This document shows positions 15,923 to 23,912 of a stretch of DNA of 55,175 nucleotides, piece by piece (within the stretch, counting starts at the first letter, position 1; every line of letters starts with the position of its first letter). The DNA comes from Cryobacterium glucosi. GTDB taxonomy: Bacteria > Actinomycetota > Actinomycetes > Actinomycetales > Microbacteriaceae. A program made the position numbers and the translations under genes. Location: assembly GCF_004402235.1 (NCBI RefSeq), contig NZ_SOFS01000044.1, forward strand, positions 1 to 55,175. Direction: 5' to 3'. The notes beneath the pieces were generated by a model, which saw only the letters and a list, made by a program, of their open reading frames with translations, had not been told where the DNA came from and did not search any database.

Positions 15923-17449
15923 TCATCGCCCTTGTGAACTTGGTTTCTCCTTGGCATAGCGGGGGTTTTTGTCAATGACGTAACTCGACCAGGGGACCGT
16001 GGCCGCTGAGCCGTGCTTGCTCATGATCTGTTTGCTGTAGCCGAGCATCCTCGACAATGAAGTTGGGTCGATCTCCTCGACGAGGCCGCGGATTGTCCTG
16101 TTTCGGACGCCTTGGATGTCGATGCCCATTTTGACTCGCAGCTGCAGCAAGAGTGTGTTGGGAGACCTGGGCCTTCCGGCCCTGGTTCCGGGAAAGAGCC
16201 AGTTGGTCCCGGTGTTCACGGTGCCGGCGTTGTCGCGGGTGCGCAGATGCGCGAGAAACAGGGGTATTAGAGCCGCGGGAATTGGCGCGGGGTGCTCGCC
16301 AAGTTTGATCGTGATGCCTGTGGGTCGGACGTCGATTTGGTCGAGGGTCATCATGGATAGGCGCCCGATGGGGATGCCGAAGAGGAGGAATATCAAGCCC
16401 GCGACCCGAGTGGACTCGTTGACGTTGACAGCCTCCATGAGAGTTTTGATATGTGCCATGCGTTGACGCTGCGTCAGCAGGGGCGTCGTCTGTGCGAGTC
16501 GAACGGGGACGTCGACGTCCTTGACGGTCGCTTCCCGACCGAGGTAGCGGACGAAATTCCGGATGTGCTTCCTCGTCGATGGACCGTCCGAAAGGTATTC
16601 GTCGATGTGAATCTGTCGTATTGAGGCGCTCGTCTTGCCGTGGAAGTCAAAGAGCCAACTGAGAAATTTCCCGGCCTCGGTGATCTCCTGTTTGGCGGTC
16701 CGAACTGCATAGTTCATGTTCTTGGTTTCGGACGATGCCGCTTTGATCCGTCGAAGGTGGTGCCATCTTCCAAAGCGTTCGATAGGGGAGTGGATGTCGG
16801 GTGTCGCGTTGAGCTGCTCGAGTCGCTCGTCTAGCCATTGTTCGAACATCGCCAGCTGGCCGTCGTCTTGGGCTGGGAGCATGCGGTTGTGGGTCAGTAT
16901 GGCTCGCAGGTGCTCAACTGCCGGGTTCTTGGGCAATGCGTCGAAGGCTTCGTGGGATAGGACGATCTCTCGGTCTCCGAGGCGACGTAGCAACTCCGCA
17001 GAGACGCCTCCGTTGCTGTGGAGCCAAGTGTGGATGCTCTCTGGGCGCTCGACGGTTGTGAGGACCGAAACCAGCCGTTTCAAGCGCAGATCAGCGGGAT
17101 CATTTGGTCTGAGAAGCGCGAGGAGCTCGGATTCGACGACGCAAACAATGCATTGGCCACCGCGGAATCGTTCCCGTTCGCGACCACACTTGTCGCAGGT
17201 CAAGTTTGTCGTGATCCCCGCGCATCCTGCGCAGATATTGTCGCCCGATTCGAGACGGCCGGGGAGCATCCGATGCTGGCCGCAGAGAGGACACTCTCCA
17301 AAGGTGTGCACCGCATTGCTGAAGCAGATCCCGCAAATCCTGCCGTCTGGCCACCGGAGACGGATCTTCCCGGTCTCGCGGCCGCATCGGTCGCAGGTGT
17401 AGCCGGCGGTTGTGGTGCGAGGGCGCCCCCGGGGCTTGAAGTCAGTCAT
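15923..17449 (-). CDS. Zinc-ribbon protein with degenerate tyrosine-recombinase domain
   Basis: A 508-aa protein. The N-terminus has Cys-pair zinc ribbons: CDRC...CGIC (about 19-42), CPLC...CAGC (about 54-76) and CDKC...CIVC (about 85-106). A helical middle follows, and the C-terminal third resembles the tyrosine-recombinase catalytic fold (LFGIPIGRLSMMTLDQI, with the first Arg). The expected H-x-x-R box reads RNRTIRGL, the LGH box reads MLGYSKQIM, and no nucleophile tyrosine sits at the usual place; the end (PWSSYVIDK) recalls an actinobacterial family of integrase partners ending in WSRYAPGDH. I infer a non-catalytic or altered partner of the integrase. Its start overlaps the previous gene by 8 bases, so the two are translationally coupled. 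Confidence 0.75.
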   Translation of the reverse strand: MTDFKPRGRPRTTTAGYTCDRCGRETGKIRLRWPDGRICGICFSNAVHTFGECPLCGQHRMLPGRLESGDNICAGCAGITTNLTCDKCGRERERFRGGQCIVCVVESELLALLRPNDPADLRLKRLVSVLTTVERPESIHTWLHSNGGVSAELLRRLGDREIVLSHEAFDALPKNPAVEHLRAILTHNRMLPAQDDGQLAMFEQWLDERLEQLNATPDIHSPIERFGRWHHLRRIKAASSETKNMNYAVRTAKQEITEAGKFLSWLFDFHGKTSASIRQIHIDEYLSDGPSTRKHIRNFVRYLGREATVKDVDVPVRLAQTTPLLTQRQRMAHIKTLMEAVNVNESTRVAGLIFLLFGIPIGRLSMMTLDQIDVRPTGITIKLGEHPAPIPAALIPLFLAHLRTRDNAGTVNTGTNWLFPGTRAGRPRSPNTLLLQLRVKMGIDIQGVRNRTIRGLVEEIDPTSLSRMLGYSKQIMSKHGSAATVPWSSYVIDKNPRYAKEKPSSQGR

Positions 17450-17783
17450 CCTCGGGCCGTCGGATCCGAGCCCGGACGGGACGGTAGGCCTCCATCAGTG
17501 GTATCTCTGCTTCATCTCCGGCGACTTTGCGTCTCTGCGTTCTGACGTCGGCGCTGGTGTAGGTGACCAGTTCATTCATCTCGACTCCGAATACGTCACA
17601 GAGTGCGACCAGGACTTGGAATGCGATGCGATCCGGATTGTGGGCAACTATCCGATTGATCTGAGATTCGGATAGCGTGATTCCTCGATCACGGAGCGGA
17701 TCTACCAGGTCACGGCTGGTGCGAATTCCGGCCCTGGCCATGAGCTCGCGAACGTGGAACTTGTACTCGATCTGGCGTTTCAT
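17442..17783 (-). CDS. Small Xre/Cro-type helix-turn-helix protein
   Basis: A 113-aa DNA-binding protein. The helix-turn-helix spans about 10-72: LMARAGIRTSRDLVDPLRDR, then TLSESQINRIV as recognition region, then VALCDVFGVEMNELV, the typical Cro/C1-type ending. A basic tail follows. Its ATG overlaps the integrase stop (ATGA, 17780-17783) and its stop overlaps the next start by 8 bases, so it is the middle gene of a tight three-gene operon. It may control the operon through the palindrome upstream of the integrase, or act as an architectural or directionality factor. Confidence 0.85.
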   Translation of the reverse strand: MKRQIEYKFHVRELMARAGIRTSRDLVDPLRDRGITLSESQINRIVAHNPDRIAFQVLVALCDVFGVEMNELVTYTSADVRTQRRKVAGDEAEIPLMEAYRPVRARIRRPEDD

Positions 17784-18913
17784 CGTGACGCCTTTCCTTG
17801 ATGTCTTGCCGGCTTGAGCAGTAGCTTGCCCTTGCTCTTGAGAACGTCCTTGGTGAGGACTCGCTCCATCTCTCTGGCGGCGTAGTCCGCAGAGGGGAGT
17901 GTGTAGATAGAGGTCGTGGATTCGTTTGCATGCCCGATTTGCAGTGAGATGAACTTCGAGTCGTAGCCGTACACAGTGATCATGTGCGTCGTGTAGGACC
18001 GGCGGAGGCCGTGAATGTCGAGCCCTGGCTCGAGGCCGAGAGCGTTGGCAAAGCCGATGAACCGGCTGTACAGATCACCCTGCGCGACGAGACCTCCGGT
18101 TGATGTCGGAAAGAGGTGCGTTATTGGCTGGCCGTAGCGGGGGAGTCCGAACTCAACCCATTCAGCGACTGCCTCGGCTGCCCAGTCGACCAGTGTCTGA
18201 ACCGTTCGCTGCTTTTTAGGGGCACCCTTGTTTGCCTTACCATTTCGAACTCTCAGAAGCCCGTAGTCGCCGAAGTAAGGAGCTTTAATGTTGGGGGAGA
18301 AGTCGACAAGGTCGAGCTTTCGCAGTTCGTCGTGGCGCAACCCCCAGCCGTAGCAAGCCTTGAGTGCTGTAACGTCTCGCCACGCGGCGAGTCCTCCTTT
18401 GACCCTTGAGCCGATGATTCGGGCAACTTCGTCGTCGGCATAGTCGAAGAACTGTTGCAGCTCTGCGAGGTCAAAAGCACGCTTTTCTGGTGCCATGGTC
18501 GCGAACTGCGTATGTCGGGCCTTATTGAGGTCGGTAATGATCTGCGACATGGAAGACCCGAACAAGCGCCCGCAGCTCTCGTTCCAGGGATAGCTCTCAC
18601 TGGTGGCGTAATCGCAAAATAGCGAGATGTCGCTTTGATAGGCGCGGATCGTTTCCTGAACCAGGCCTCTGACGTTTACGAGGTGAGAGAAGTACTCGTC
18701 TGCGTCAGTCGGCATCCATTCCCACGGAAATTTCCCTGTGGCGTCGCAGAAGTCGAGGACGCGATTGATCCGTCGAGTGATTGTCTTCGCAACGAAATTC
18801 TTGGTGTACTGCTGCCGCTTCCACCCGGTCAACACTTCCGCGAGAAAAGCGTCCTTGTCAGGCCCACGATCGTGCAAAGGCAGAAAGGAGAGACCTCCCA
18901 TTTTGTCGGCCAT
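17780..18913 (-). CDS. Tyrosine recombinase (phage-type integrase)
   Basis: A 377-aa site-specific recombinase. An N-terminal core-binding (SAM-like) domain covers about 25-125. The catalytic domain has all expected residues: Arg in GLRHDELRKLDL, a Lys-rich hairpin (RNGKANKG), His-x-x-Arg in DIHGLRRSYTTHM, His in QIGHANESTT and the nucleophile Tyr in SIYTLP. It appears active. First gene of a coupled operon with an Xre protein and a degenerate recombinase; two palindromes lie within 60 bases upstream of its ATG at 18913. Such triplets are found scattered in actinobacterial genomes as transposon-like units, but I cannot define the ends of this one. Confidence 0.92.
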   Translation of the reverse strand: MADKMGGLSFLPLHDRGPDKDAFLAEVLTGWKRQQYTKNFVAKTITRRINRVLDFCDATGKFPWEWMPTDADEYFSHLVNVRGLVQETIRAYQSDISLFCDYATSESYPWNESCGRLFGSSMSQIITDLNKARHTQFATMAPEKRAFDLAELQQFFDYADDEVARIIGSRVKGGLAAWRDVTALKACYGWGLRHDELRKLDLVDFSPNIKAPYFGDYGLLRVRNGKANKGAPKKQRTVQTLVDWAAEAVAEWVEFGLPRYGQPITHLFPTSTGGLVAQGDLYSRFIGFANALGLEPGLDIHGLRRSYTTHMITVYGYDSKFISLQIGHANESTTSIYTLPSADYAAREMERVLTKDVLKSKGKLLLKPARHQGKASR

Positions 18914-18932
18914 TATGCCGCCCGAACTGTCT

Positions 18933-18970
18933 GCATGTTTTGCATGCTATCTGCATATTATGCAGATAGC
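18933..18970. promoter_or_regulatory. Perfect 25-bp palindrome (12-1-12) plus smaller dyad upstream of the integrase
   Basis: Arms GCTATCTGCATA (18946-18957) and TATGCAGATAGC (18959-18970) are perfect inverted repeats around a single T. A smaller dyad, GCATG (18933-18937) and CATGC (18943-18947), abuts it. They lie 20-57 bases upstream of the integrase ATG, the place of an operator or a recombinase core/arm site. Binding by the Xre protein of the operon is my inference. Confidence 0.7.
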
Positions 18971-19271
18971 AATAGAAATGTCCCGGTCAGATGCGTTGTT
19001 CGCCGCGTCGAAACCGGATGGACAACAACGGTCAGCACCCGGGTGTGAGGGCAGGACCTGGGTAGCAAAATACCTGATCATGAGGCATTCGAGACCGCGA
19101 GTGCATGGATACACGATTCTTGGCTATCCGCGTAATCCGCAGATGACTACGTTACAAACTGACATAATATTTGTTATCGGTCATATATATGTGTCATATT
19201 GCCGGTGATATTACCCGCAAAAACACTAATGATTCTTGCTATTGAGTCCGTGATGCGGATAACTATCGGTT
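18971..19271. other. Intergenic, AT-rich second half
   Basis: From about 19140 to 19260 the sequence is much richer in A+T than its surroundings, with several TAATAT, CATATATATG and GTCATATTG stretches and near-repeats of TGACATA/GTCATAT. It separates two divergent genes and probably holds their promoters. No coding sequence seen. Confidence 0.5.
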
Positions 19272-19667
19272 TTGAGTAGACCTGTCTCCGCTTCGCAGTT
19301 AGGCCATCGCCCGTACGAGGACTCTGTGCGGCTGGATACCGGCGGGATTGTCACGGGTCTCCGCGAGCTCCTCGGTGCCCAGCTCGTCGCTTATCTGGGC
19401 CGGGTGTCGAACACCCGCTCTGTTCGTGAATGGGCGGACGGTTCCCGTGTACCTGGCGCGGACGTCGTCCAGCGGTTGCGTACCTCTTTTTATGTGGCCG
19501 GCATTTTGAGTGAACGAGAGAGAGCGACGATTGTCCAGGCGTGGTTTCAAGGGATGAATCCGGAGTTGGGTGACAAGTCGCCCGCGGCCTTGTTGCGTGG
19601 TGAGCCGTTGGTTGTAGTCGGGCCGATCGTGGTCGCAGCGGCACGGTCGTTCATCGCTCACGGGTAG
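19272..19667 (+). CDS. Xre/DUF2384-like antitoxin-type protein
   Basis: A 131-aa protein from TTG 19272, or 113 aa from GTG 19326, which has the better ribosome site (GAGGA, 4-5 bases upstream). The N-terminal part contains a degenerate helix-turn-helix (LVAYLGRVSNTRSVREWADG); the C-terminal part, VQAWFQGMNPELGDKSPAAL with GPIVVAAARSFI, matches the MbcA/ParS/Xre (DUF2384) antitoxin pattern. In that family the partner is usually a RES-domain toxin directly downstream; none is here. Instead the gene converges on an AAA-type ATPase, 30 bases between stops. Orphan antitoxin-like regulator or part of an unusual pair. Confidence 0.7.
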   Translation: MSRPVSASQLGHRPYEDSVRLDTGGIVTGLRELLGAQLVAYLGRVSNTRSVREWADGSRVPGADVVQRLRTSFYVAGILSERERATIVQAWFQGMNPELGDKSPAALLRGEPLVVVGPIVVAAARSFIAHG

Positions 19668-19697
19668 GTGCCGATGTCGACGCGGGTGCCTGGCGGG

Positions 19698-20882
19698 CTA
19701 TTGGCCTTGTCTGGTAATGAAGTCGGCCATGCCGGGCACGGTGAACGCGACGAAACCGCGTTCGGGCGTGTAGATGTGTCCGCTCCGTATCAAGTCTCGG
19801 CGATTGACGGAGAGGTCCGTAGTGCGTTTCTTCCGCAAACGGGTCACGAGTTCGGCCATTGATGAGGGGGCGTCGTTGTCGCTGGCCATTGCGGACATGA
19901 AGGCCCGCTGTGTCGGGGTGGCCCGCTCCCATCTCGATTGGTAGAGACCCTGCTCGACCTCAGTTCGCGCTGACTCGATGCCGATTTGGGTGTCTTGAAG
20001 AGTAATGGTGTCCGTGGCCCTGACGGCCCAGACATGGCTTCCACAGGCTTGGATAAAATAGGGGTATCCCCCAGTTGCTGTCACCGCTGCATCCAGGGCG
20101 TCAGGCTCCCAGTCGACTCCGTTGGCACGGGTCGGGGCGGTGAGGGCGTCAGAGGTTGCGGTCGTGTCGAGCAACCCGATCTGGCGATAGTCATAGAGGC
20201 GCTCCGCGTAGCTGGTCGCATCGGCGAGCACGGCAGGCAGGGACGGCAACCCTGCTCCAACGAAGACGACGGGGACGGGGAAGACATCTTGGCCCAGATT
20301 GTGCAGGGCCACGTTGAGCGCAGCGAGGTCCTCGAATGAGGCTTCTTGGAGTTCATCGACGGCCAGCAAAATGACCGTGTTGGCCTCACGCGCAGCAAGC
20401 CCAATGGTCTCTAAGAGCTCCTGGAGATCGACGGCGAGATCGCCGCTATCAGCCACGCCAGGCTCCGGATCGACGTCGACAGTGAAGGAGTAGGTCCCTG
20501 ACGGGTCGACACGCACTTGGAAGGAATGCAACACGCTGGCGGCCTTGGACCAGAGCGCTTTTGCGCGGTCAGAGCTTGAGAGGATTCGTCGAAGCGCGAG
20601 GTGGAGTTCCTTGGCCAACGCGACGGCCAACGGCTTACCGCTCGAGGCTTCGACCTTCACAAAAACCAGCTTGAGTTCGGCTGCATCGCGTCCGAGCTGG
20701 TTGAGCAAGACGGTCTTCCCCACCCCGCGGAGCCCAGAGAGGATCCAGGGTCGTTCCCCCTCCCCCGTTTCCCGCGCCTGGTAGAGCCGGTTACGGAATT
20801 CACGGAGGAGGTCGGACCGGCCGGCAAGAAGAGGTGGCACCCGTCCCGCGCCGGGCTTGAACGGGTTCGTCGCAAGTTCCAT
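19698..20882 (-). CDS. AAA-type ATPase with C-terminal winged-helix-like region
   Basis: A 394-aa ATP-binding protein of the STAND/ORC-like AAA group. Walker A is GLRGVGKTVLLNQL (about 49-62) and Walker B is VILLAVDELQEA (about 170-181); an arginine-rich YAERLYDYRQIGLL segment and GYPYFIQACGSHVW (sensor-like) follow. The last 80 aa (FMSAMASDN..., VTRLRKKRTTDLS, RRDLIRSGHIY) look like a winged helix, which suggests DNA binding. A perfect 25-bp palindrome lies 18 bases upstream of its ATG. Related ATPases occur in defence, toxin-antitoxin and mobile settings; the specific role is unknown. Confidence 0.85.
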   Translation of the reverse strand: MELATNPFKPGAGRVPPLLAGRSDLLREFRNRLYQARETGEGERPWILSGLRGVGKTVLLNQLGRDAAELKLVFVKVEASSGKPLAVALAKELHLALRRILSSSDRAKALWSKAASVLHSFQVRVDPSGTYSFTVDVDPEPGVADSGDLAVDLQELLETIGLAAREANTVILLAVDELQEASFEDLAALNVALHNLGQDVFPVPVVFVGAGLPSLPAVLADATSYAERLYDYRQIGLLDTTATSDALTAPTRANGVDWEPDALDAAVTATGGYPYFIQACGSHVWAVRATDTITLQDTQIGIESARTEVEQGLYQSRWERATPTQRAFMSAMASDNDAPSSMAELVTRLRKKRTTDLSVNRRDLIRSGHIYTPERGFVAFTVPGMADFITRQGQ

Positions 20883-20900
20883 AACTAAAACAATATAGCC

Positions 20901-20925
20901 CCGAGTAAACGAATCGTTTACTCGG
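20901..20925. promoter_or_regulatory. Perfect 25-bp palindrome (12-1-12) upstream of the ATPase gene
   Basis: Arms CCGAGTAAACGA (20901-20912) and TCGTTTACTCGG (20914-20925) are perfect around a single A, 18 bases upstream of the ATPase ATG (20882). The position and symmetry indicate an operator, perhaps for the ATPase's own winged helix or for the DUF2384-like protein. It lacks a T-run and precedes a gene, so it is not a terminator. Confidence 0.72.
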
Positions 20926-20944
20926 TCATAGAAGGCCTTATAAA

Positions 20945-21219
20945 ATGGCGCACGGGCGAGAAAAACGCTTCGGGAAACTCGGCGGAATCCGCCAATGGGT
21001 CGAGTCCTTCTTCGACACCCTCAAAGGAAAACTCACCCTCGAAGACCACGGTGGACGCACCATCCCCAGCGTCTACTTCCGCGTTACCGGTCGCCTCCTC
21101 GCCCTTGCCGCAGGAATCTGGCACAACTGGCTCCTCGGAACCCCAACAAACGATGCCTCACCGCATACGACCAGATCTTTCGCGGGAGAGAAACGCTGAA
21201 CGGCGCCGTCTTTGCGTAG
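20945..21219 (+). pseudogene. IS982-family transposase, C-terminal remnant
   Basis: The frame from 20945 gives FGKLGGIRQWVESFFDTLKG, LTLEDHGGRT and LALAAGIWHNWLLGTP, the end of an IS982-like transposase. After about 21150 the natural continuation (NKRCLTAYDQ) is in another frame, so there is a frameshift as well as loss of the N-terminal two thirds. Upstream sequence is the palindrome and ATPase start, so the remnant is truncated there. Confidence 0.75.
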
Positions 21220-21342
21220 GTCACGAGAAGGCCTGCAGCCGGCCGGTTCCGAGCTTTAGTCGGCCAGTATTCCGCCGATTGTGACCACCGATCCGACCGA
21301 GAATCGATGCCACCTGTGAGTGCCGGCGAGGGCATGAATGCG

Positions 21343-21374
21343 TCAGGGCCGACCCCGTGTGAGGCCGGCCCTGA
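21343..21374 (-). terminator. Strong hairpin downstream of the sugar transporter operon
   Basis: TCAGGGCCGACC (21343-21354) pairs with GGCCGGCCCTGA (21363-21374) with one mismatch over an 8-base loop. It lies 30 bases beyond the stop of the lipoprotein gene, the last of the minus-strand operon. There is only a weak T-run, as is common in actinobacteria. Confidence 0.7.
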
Positions 21375-21403
21375 TGCCGTTGGATGCTGCAGCGGTTATG
21401 GGA

Positions 21404-22498
21404 TTATTTGGTGAGCGGTGCGAGTTTCGGGTCGTTCGCGTAGGCCTCTGCTGCGTTGGCCTTGGTCACGATGACGGGCGGTAGCAAGAAGGCGGGGACG
21501 ACCTTCTTGCCGTTGTCGTAGGACTTGGTGTCGTTGACCTCGGGGGTTTCGCCCTTCTGAAGTTTCTGGGCCATGGTGATCGCTTGGGTGACGAGCACGC
21601 GAGTGTCCTTGTTGATTGTTGAGTACTGTTCGCCTGCCATGATCGACTTGACTGACTCCGCTTCGGAGTCCTGACCCGTGACCACAGGAATGGGCTTACC
21701 GGAGGACTTCACCGAGGTGATGATTGCCCGTGCGAGCGTGTCGTTGGGTGAGAGAACTCCATCGATCGTCTTGGTTCCGTAGGTGCTGGTCAGGAGAGAG
21801 TCCATCCGGCTCTGCGCGTTCTCGGCTTTCCAGGCGGCGGTCGCCGTCTGCTTGATGTCGACCTGGCCGGAGCCGACGACGAGGGTGCCGTCATCGATCT
21901 TCGGCTGGAGGACGCTCATGGCGCCCTTGAAGAAGACTGCTGAGTTGGCGTCGTCGGAGGAGCCTGAGAACAGTTCGATGTTGTACGGGCCGCTTGCCTT
22001 TTTGGCCTTGAGCCCATCGATCAGTGCCTGGCCCTGGAGGGCGCCCACCTTGAAGTTGTCGTAGGCGACGTAGTAGTCCACGTCGGCGGTGTTCAGGATG
22101 AGCCGGTCGTAGGCGATCACGATCGCGCCGGCGTCGTGGGCTGCCTTGACCTGGGTGCTGAGCTGGCCGCCGTCGGCCGCGCCGATGATGATGACCTTGG
22201 CGCCCTTGGTGACCATCGCGGAGATCTGGTCTTGCTGGTCCTTGACCGTGGTGGACGCGCCCGCATACTGCACGTCCCCTGTGAAGCCCGCAGACTTGAG
22301 ACCGTCTTCGAAGAGTCCGCCAGCGAGGACCCAGTTCTCCGACGTCTTTGACGGAAGGGCGACTCCGATCAACGAGTCAGCGGCGAAGCCGGCCGCTGCA
22401 GCCGTCGATCCGCTGCTCGTGTCGCTCCGGGTGGAACACCCGGAGAGTGCCATCAGTGCCACCGCGGCTATTGCTGTGGTCGCGAGGAGTTTTTTCAT
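21404..22498 (-). CDS. chvE: Sugar ABC transporter substrate-binding lipoprotein (ChvE-like)
   Basis: A 364-aa periplasmic-binding-type lipoprotein that captures a sugar and delivers it to the membrane transporter. Signal peptide with lipobox LSGC (Cys21), then a type I binding fold (Peripla_BP_4): IGVALPSKTSENWV, YAGASTTVKDQQDQISAM, KVIIIGAADGGQL, IVIAYDRLIL and VTGQDSEAESVKSIMAGEQY. The DQ(D/A)... and YDRLI pattern matches ChvE/XylF of the multiple-sugar (MmsA-MmsB) systems. It is the last gene of the operon, 70 bases after the permease, whereas in many systems this gene is first. The substrate (galactose, arabinose, xylose or glucuronate-type sugar) cannot be told. Confidence 0.92.
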   Translation of the reverse strand: MKKLLATTAIAAVALMALSGCSTRSDTSSGSTAAAAGFAADSLIGVALPSKTSENWVLAGGLFEDGLKSAGFTGDVQYAGASTTVKDQQDQISAMVTKGAKVIIIGAADGGQLSTQVKAAHDAGAIVIAYDRLILNTADVDYYVAYDNFKVGALQGQALIDGLKAKKASGPYNIELFSGSSDDANSAVFFKGAMSVLQPKIDDGTLVVGSGQVDIKQTATAAWKAENAQSRMDSLLTSTYGTKTIDGVLSPNDTLARAIITSVKSSGKPIPVVTGQDSEAESVKSIMAGEQYSTINKDTRVLVTQAITMAQKLQKGETPEVNDTKSYDNGKKVVPAFLLPPVIVTKANAAEAYANDPKLAPLTK

Positions 22499-22568
22499 GT
22501 GTGTTTCGCTTTCTTCTCAGTGGTGTTGGGCAGGGTGGTGAAGGTGTGGGGAGAGGGCGCGGCCGAGG

Positions 22569-23912
22569 TCACGACGACAGGGTCGCCGTGGGCCTCGCGG
22601 TGTCTGGTGTTCCAGATCCGGGCACAACGAGGGGTGGTTCGGGCGGGAACTCATTTGTCTTGCGGTTGCGGGTGAGGAGTCCAATGATTGATGGTCGGCC
22701 TTGGCTCTTGTTCAAGACGTCCACTCCCACTGCGACCAGGAGTACGAGGCCCTTGATGATCTGTACGCGGTCCGCGCCGACGCCGAGCAGTTGCAGGCCG
22801 TTGTTAAGCACAGCCATCACGAGCCCACCGACGATGGAACCGGTCACGGTGCCGATGCCGCCGGACACGGCGGCGCCTCCGATGAAGACCGCGGCGATCG
22901 CGTCGAGTTCCCAGCTGAGGCCGTCCTGTGGACCCGAGGCGACCGAGCGGGCTACGAAGATCATCCCGGCCAGGGCCGCGAGGATCGACATGTTCATCAT
23001 GACGAGAAAGTTGACCCGGCGGGACTTGACGCCGGAGAGTTCGGCCGCGAGCTTGTTTCCGCCGACGGCGTAGATGTGGCGTCCGAAGATCGTGTTCTTC
23101 GTCACGAAGGCGTAGAACAACACGAGTACTCCGAGGATGATTCCTGAAACGGGGAAGCTCGTTCCGGTGCGCCCACCCGCGAACAGTACCGTCGCATATA
23201 CGACGACGCTGCTGAGGAGTACGACCTTTACCGCGCTCACCCAGAGTGGGGCGGGACTAGAGCCCATGATCCGCTGCACCTTTCGGCTGCGCCACTCAGA
23301 CATGACCACGGCGATCACGACAATCAGTCCGAGCAGAAGCGTGAGGTTGTTGTACCCCGTGTACGGGCCCACCTCCGGGAGATATCCGGCACCGATGACG
23401 GTGAAGCCTTCTGGGACGGGGACCGTGTTCGCGTTGCCGATGAGTTGGTTACCGCCTCGGAATATGAGCATCCCGGCGAGGGTGACGATGAAGGCCGGCA
23501 CGCCGATATAGGCAACCCAGAAACCTTGCCACGCCCCAATTAGGGCACCAACGACGAGGCCGAACACGATGGCAACCGGCCAAGGGAAGTGCCAGTCCTG
23601 CATTGAGGTCGCCACGACGATGCCGGCAAAAGCCGCAACGGACCCGACAGAGAGGTCAATGTGGCCCGCGATGATGACCATCACCATGCCGATCGCGAGG
23701 ATCAGGATGTAGGAATACTGGCTAACGAGGTTGATCAGGTTGCCCGAAGACAGTGTCAGGCCGTGCGTCAGGTATTGGAACAGCACGATGATCGCGATCA
23801 GGCTGAACAGGATCCCGAACTGGCGCAGACTGGACCTGCCGCCGCCGAACATTCTCCGCAGGTCACGGATCCCGCCGCTCGTGTTCTTTTCGGTATTCAA
23901 CTGCTGGCTCAT
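22569..23912 (-). CDS. mmsB: Sugar ABC transporter permease (MmsB/GguB type)
   Basis: A ten-helix inner-membrane permease of the BPD_transp_2 family that moves sugar through the membrane. I place the start at ATG 23912, which overlaps the ATPase stop as ATGA; a longer frame to 23990 would lie inside the ATPase. Family signatures are [20 protein letters not shown] (about 63-82 of this start), [38 protein letters not shown] and [17 protein letters not shown]. An extended stretch of about 100 aa between the fifth and sixth helices and about 447 aa total fit GguB rather than the shorter RbsC. The C-terminal 30 aa are Pro-rich. Confidence 0.92.
   Translation of the reverse strand: MSQQLNTEKNTSGGIRDLRRMFGGGRSSLRQFGILFSLIAIIVLFQYLTHGLTLSSGNLINLVSQYSYILILAIGMVMVIIAGHIDLSVGSVAAFAGIVVATSMQDWHFPWPVAIVFGLVVGALIGAWQGFWVAYIGVPAFIVTLAGMLIFRGGNQLIGNANTVPVPEGFTVIGAGYLPEVGPYTGYNNLTLLLGLIVVIAVVMSEWRSRKVQRIMGSSPAPLWVSAVKVVLLSSVVVYATVLFAGGRTGTSFPVSGIILGVLVLFYAFVTKNTIFGRHIYAVGGNKLAAELSGVKSRRVNFLVMMNMSILAALAGMIFVARSVASGPQDGLSWELDAIAAVFIGGAAVSGGIGTVTGSIVGGLVMAVLNNGLQLLGVGADRVQIIKGLVLLVAVGVDVLNKSQGRPSIIGLLTRNRKTNEFPPEPPLVVPGSGTPDTARPTATLSS

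Noticed and set aside
15850..19087. Ten-base direct repeat TCATGAGGCA at 15850-15859 and 19078-19087 flanking the recombinase operon
   Set aside because: Tempting as element ends, but a 10-base match over several kb is expected by chance and one copy lies inside the acetyltransferase start region.
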